A stretch of DNA of 64,000 bases, taken from NCBI RefSeq assembly GCF_032062135.1, contig NC_092858.1, positions 122,624,758 through 122,688,757 of the forward strand, read 5' to 3'. This document shows, piece after piece, positions 59,263-64,000 of the stretch. The translations under genes were made by a program, and so were the position numbers. Source of the stretch: Pyxicephalus adspersus. Its lineage: Eukaryota; Chordata; Amphibia; Anura; Pyxicephalidae. The number at the start of each line of letters is the position of its first letter. Position 1 is the stretch's first letter. Under the pieces are notes generated by a model that saw only the letters and a list, made by a program, of their open reading frames with translations, was not told the origin of the DNA and did not search any database.

Positions 59263-62200
59263 GCCTTTTAATCTAAATCTAAATTGTATTCTAATCTAAT
59301 CTAAAGAAATGCTACAGTTTTTACTGTAAATCTATTCCAGCACTATTTAAGGGAATTTAGGTCTATTTAAGGACACATGGACCTGGAAAATTCTCCACCA
59401 AGGTAAGCTTCAATAAATGTTAAATTCACTGCTTCTTAAATGGACCCCTAAGTGTTTCTTTTCTGGATAATTAACTATATAGTTGATACATTTTGTGATT
59501 ATTACTGAACCTGTTGTTCATTTAGAGGTAGGGTTCTATATAATATGTTTCACACACTAAGGCACTATGAGCAGTAGATATAATATTTAGCAAGGGTTTT
59601 ATGGGACCCCAAAATCCAGAGTTCCTTCATGATAAAAAGCATGAGATACAAACACTGACCCACATCTACACATTTGTTAATAAACTCATCCAATTTATTG
59701 TGTACCTTGGCACTATTTTCCGTTTTGTTCCTACCACAAACCAAACCTGTAAAAAGGGGGGCAATGTAGATCTTTTGCCTTTATTAAGCAAACAGTTGAT
59801 GTGTGGGATTTTTTCTATGCTAATTTGAGCCTAATCTTGTTTTTTATTTTAATATATATAGGGTAACATGAACATCTATAGTATATTTCCTGTGACAAAG
59901 TAGCTGTCTCAAAGCTTTAATATTATTTACCTTTCCCTAGCTAAATTATTTAAAAAAATAAACTGCTTAGACTCCTCTTGCATTTCTTAAAAAAATATAT
60001 TATGAAGCTGTAATCGGTAAATCCACCAGCTTAACAAAGATCAATGGCATTTATTCCTGATAAAAAAACATTTGATTTTTTTTCCTCTTCAGCTCTACTG
60101 TATCTGATATTTTGCATCGGGTTGAGACGCTGTGATTAATGATCCTATATTTCTGACTTATTTAGCAAAGTCTCTTGGCTTCACAACCATAAATTACTAT
60201 AGTCAAGCTGTAACCTTTACTATAGATTTAGCTGCTCTTAGCTATTTTTTGGAAGCCCTCATGAGTACTGAGTTTAATGAGAGGAAAAAACTGTAAAATA
60301 CCTTTCCTTGCTTTGGACCTGCCACAACCATTGGATAAGTAATAACAAATTTATCACAGAGATACAGCTATTGTGTAAATCTTGCTGTAATTGTACCACT
60401 CGCCCTATTTGGTCACTGTCACTGGAACTAGGTCATGTAAAAAGATCTATATACCGTGTTAGTGTGGGTTATGGCCAATAACAAATGAATTACCAAATAT
60501 AGGTTATAAGCATAATAAATTAGCTGGCAAATTTTCTTCTGTGTAAATCAATTTATTTAATTATCTTTTAATTTTCTTAATATTTTTGCAGAAATTGCAC
60601 ATATAAAAATAGGCAAGTAGCTGTATACCTTGGAAATGACGTAAAATCGTTGTAACAAATTGGTAGAGTCTTCCAGGTTTGGAGTATGCTCCAGGATTGT
60701 GTTAATGATTTAGTACACTAACACCCGAACATTTCACCACTGGCCATGTCTACCATATATAAATACATTTATTTTTTCATGGCACTACTATATCAACGTG
60801 AATCATTTTTGATATCCATCTCCTATTATCCCCTGTCAATTAAGGTTGATAGGATGAAGCAGCATTTTGAGCCATTTAACTTCCTACTGCTTTGCTTGGT
60901 ACTGTTGGCCAACAATGTGAACATGTTTTTAGGAAAGGAAATACTTAAGTACCCTCATCAATGAGCTACTACATTGTCCAATCAAAGACTAAGTGGGGTG
61001 AGGATTTATCCTGTTTTCCTTTTATAGTGTGTGTATATTTCAAAGTAGACTGTTGTTTTCTGAACTGGTGCCCAATGTTGGATTTCTCATAACAGTAGAC
61101 ACATGCGTCAATGTGTCACCGGCAATGAGGTAGCCTCTTTCTGTACAGTTATCTGAGAATTCTCCAAAATGCTTATTAAAACACCATCACAATATTCTAA
61201 CCCAAATTAGGCCAAATAAGGCAAAAACAAATTATTTGTGTTCAAGATATGGTGCTAGTGGAGAGGTGGGTCAAAATGTTGGTTGCTTGCAGGTTTCACT
61301 CTATTGAATTCTACTATCTCCATGACCAGGGGTGGCAGACTCTCTAAGAATAATATCCACCCAGGTATACGTTATGGAGTTAAAGGGTACAAAACAAAGA
61401 GTTCATACTTGCTGCCACCTCTGCAATCTTTCTACATCTGCACTGATCCTTGGTGGCCAAGAATGCTGCACAATTACTGGTAACAGTGACTAGGTCTATA
61501 CGGCTAGAATTGATTTGTCAAAGGTCTTTTCTTGTTTTATCATTATAGGCTTGATTTCATCTCTTTAAGTGTGTTTCTGGCTCTGCTATCTTAGTTCTGA
61601 ATTCATTTCCTCAAATATGCTTCTAATTCTGGTTGCATTATAGTGGCATATCCGAATATGGATCTATCCCATTGCAGTTAGGGTGAACTCATTATAAATG
61701 ATACAAATAAATACCAGTTTTGGTATTGTATTCTTATATTGTGTGACTGGATTAATAGTAAGAACACATTTTGGAAAGGTTATATTATAAGGCAACATTA
61801 ATGTGATATGTTGTAGGGAAATATACAGTGTAGCAGCAGTCCATAAAAGAATAATAGGGCAAAAGAGTAAAAGGGCAAGGGGTAGCAGAGATGGTTTTAA
61901 ACAAAATAGGGGACTGTGCAAATAGAAAACTGGGAAACCCAAACCCATTCTGTCAGGGCCCTGGAGAAGGAGAGGGTTCTGGACAACTGCCCAGCTTGCC
62001 ATACCCAAAAAACAACCTTAAGGGTTAGATTACCATTTAAGAAAAGAGGAAAGCAGTGATTTGTTTTTCATTTATGTCTTACTATTATGATGTTGTTAAT
62101 GCTTATATCCAATTTTAAAAAATAGAAAATCCTCCCAAATCTTACATTTGACTACCTTCACTCCTTGATCTTGATGGTACAACTTACTAGGACTCCCCCG

Positions 62201-62400
62201 CATTCTTATGCTTCTGCTGGCAGAAACACATTATAGTTTTTATGGACCATCGAGATTTGTACTACTAAGAATTTGAAAAACATTGCTTTGTTTTCCTCTG
62301 CTTCAGAGGATCAGATGGAGGTGACAAAATGAGGAGAGGTGAGTATAGGTAAAAAATTGTGATCAAGCAGGTACACTTTCTTTATTGTAGAAGAGACATT
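59263..62400. other. AT-rich stretch without recognised features
   Basis: No certain element. The minus-strand 114-codon frame at 61664-62008 lies in a G-rich/A-rich block (61840-62010) that I suspect is a dispersed repeat but cannot define. Elsewhere only short low-complexity runs are seen. Confidence 0.45.
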
Positions 62401-62623
62401 GGCCCTAATTTATTAAAGTTCTCTAAGGCTGGGAAGAATACACTTTGATCAGTGAAGCTGGGTGATCCAGCAAACCTGGAATGGATCTGCTCCAGGATTC
62501 AAAACATTTGCTAGCAAATAACAAATCATTTTAAGAAATCCATTCCAGGTTTTTTAGATTACCCAGCTTCACTGAAGAAAGTGTATTCTCTCCAGCCTTG
62601 GAGAGCTTTAGTAAATCAGGGGC
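62401..62623. repeat. Palindromic MITE-like repeat, full copy
   Basis: It runs from 'ggccctaatttattaaagttc' to 'gagagctttagtaaatcaggggc', with inverted inner arms 'tgaagctgggtgatccagc' and 'gattacccagcttcactga'. The overlapping frames on both strands (62531-62837) are shadows. Confidence 0.85.
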
Positions 62624-64000
62624 ATTGACTGTGCCTTCTGCAATAAAAAAAAAAACCTGGGTGTTCACATTTCCTACTTTATTCCCCTTTAATAATAATA
62701 AATCACCCAGATACAACCATGCAACCTTTTGCATGGTTGGCAAACTTGGGCTTTTCCTTAACAAAACACTGCACACAGCTAACAACTTTTGGAAAACAGT
62801 CAAATATATTCATGAAATATTTCTCTGTCCCCTTTAATCAGTGATAATTTTAACTGTTTTTACATTAGGATGATCAATAGCAGGCATTGAAAAATAGCAG
62901 ATACCAGATTATATACTGTATAAACGTGATTTTTTTAGGTACATGCAGTTCTTGTTTTGCTTACAACTTTCTGCATATTTGAAATTTAAAGTTTTGACCA
63001 GTCCACTTGGTTATGCACACACAATAACTCATCAAAATAAGATAAACAATCCTGCTCTCTGCATTGATTTAATACATGTTTTTTTGCTTTGCTGTTTGAG
63101 AACACTGAAGAAAGCCTTATATATAAGAGATGTGGAAAAGCCCTAGTGAGTCATATAGTATACTGCCAGGCTACGATGCTTCCTACTCCTCTGCTGGCCC
63201 ACACTATTAATTTTTCATAAGCATCCTGCATTAAAGGCTGGAGGTTTGCTTACCTTACACAACACGACAATGCTGGGTTGTCATTTTTCTGAGAAGTAAT
63301 TTTAAGCGCTACTGAACTGCCAATCGTGACGTGAACTGAAAACAAAGAAGTAGGGGATATTTTACATTTACTGCAGTGATTGCTATTCTTTGCCATCTAA
63401 AAGCAAAGTAAAGTTGTTGCTGGTATTCTGCTCCAAAATGCATATTATTTACATACCTGCCTCCTATTTACTTATCCTCTATACCAAAAAAGTATTGTAA
63501 TAGGTATTTTGCACAACAGTCAAAGCGAGCTTATTTATCAAAAGATGAACAACACATCCATAGAAAAAGTAGCATTCATTATACACAATAATTTTATTTT
63601 TCTGTTTAACACATTTATCTGTTAAGCATATGTTCACTTTAAGTATTAAATGCCACTGGATAAAGTTAGATATCATCATTTGTTCATATGGTTACCACTT
63701 TATGATCACACCACTGATCCACATTGTAGTAATATGGGGTTTTCCACTTTCAAACACCCTGATCGCCAAGTTTTCACGTTTTAAATGTGGTACCAGTAAG
63801 TGCTACTGCTGCATTCTGATAATTATTAGCTCTATGTGTGCCTATACTTACTTATAAAAATGGCATTAAGGCTGGAAAAGGTAGAGATGGTATCCCATTC
63901 AAGTGAAGGAGGTTTTATCAATTATTGGTAGTTATGGTACAGTGATCATCCACTGATCACCACCGGTAAACTGATTGCCTATTCATTAATGTGACAATCA
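62624..64000. other. AT-rich stretch without recognised features
   Basis: No recognised gene or repeat up to the end of the window. Confidence 0.5.

Noticed and set aside
61664..62008. 114-codon minus-strand frame
   Set aside because: The peptide is hydrophobic and T-rich in codons, and the surrounding block looks like an unidentified repeat. No gene signals are seen.
1..64000. Prokaryote-type features (operons, CRISPR, insertion sequences, phage)
   Set aside because: Frame lengths, base composition, microsatellites and repeat types are those of a vertebrate nuclear genome.
1..64000. tRNA or other small RNA genes
   Set aside because: I scanned by eye for tRNA B-box words and cloverleaf patterns and found none convincing. 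A covariance scan was not possible.

Overview
The window reads as a piece of a vertebrate nuclear genome, most likely from an anuran amphibian and probably a ranoid frog. The evidence is its AT-rich, CpG-poor background, the lack of long open frames, one assembly gap of 129 N (19792-19920), and a dense set of small dispersed repeats of types I associate with frog genomes. The species level is an inference from remembered repeat vocabulary and was not checked by search. No intact protein-coding gene, rRNA, tRNA, CRISPR array or prokaryote-type operon is visible. It is best described as intergenic or intronic DNA.

The best-supported features are transposon remnants with diagnostic ends. These are a 319-bp hAT-type element with a perfect 8-bp target duplication (47235-47553), two TTAA-flanked non-autonomous elements (23371-23901 and 54220-54558) with two relatives (6962-7270 and 7438-7750), a TA-flanked element (11087-11566), a Tc1/mariner-like element (49708-50340) into which half of another repeat has landed, and the right end of a Tc1 element with paired direct repeats (56277-56475). 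The commonest family is a roughly 225-bp near-perfect palindrome, found nine times in full or in part, including a tandem pair at 14975-15409. A second family (opening with a 'ttctcaaccagggttcc'-like end) occurs five times. Pieces of an L2/CR1-like 3' end occur three times.

Between the repeats lie long stretches of ordinary AT-rich DNA. A few blocks (8341-9180, 18570-19400, 26560-27060, 36700-36980, 40840-41040, 48700-48990, 51240-51560) have the texture of conserved non-coding elements, but this cannot be shown from one sequence. Two short segments look exon-like: a minus-strand open segment with a membrane helix, a stop codon and a downstream AATAAA (44049-44365), and a GC-rich island at 49404-49592 bounded by good splice signals.

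The most interesting leads are a GAAA-plus-palindrome stem-loop motif seen twice (9620-9653 and 29712-29746) that resembles a hammerhead ribozyme core without matching it canonically, a repeat that carries CTCF-like motifs, and the possible terminal exon. I do not see a convincing new multi-gene system.
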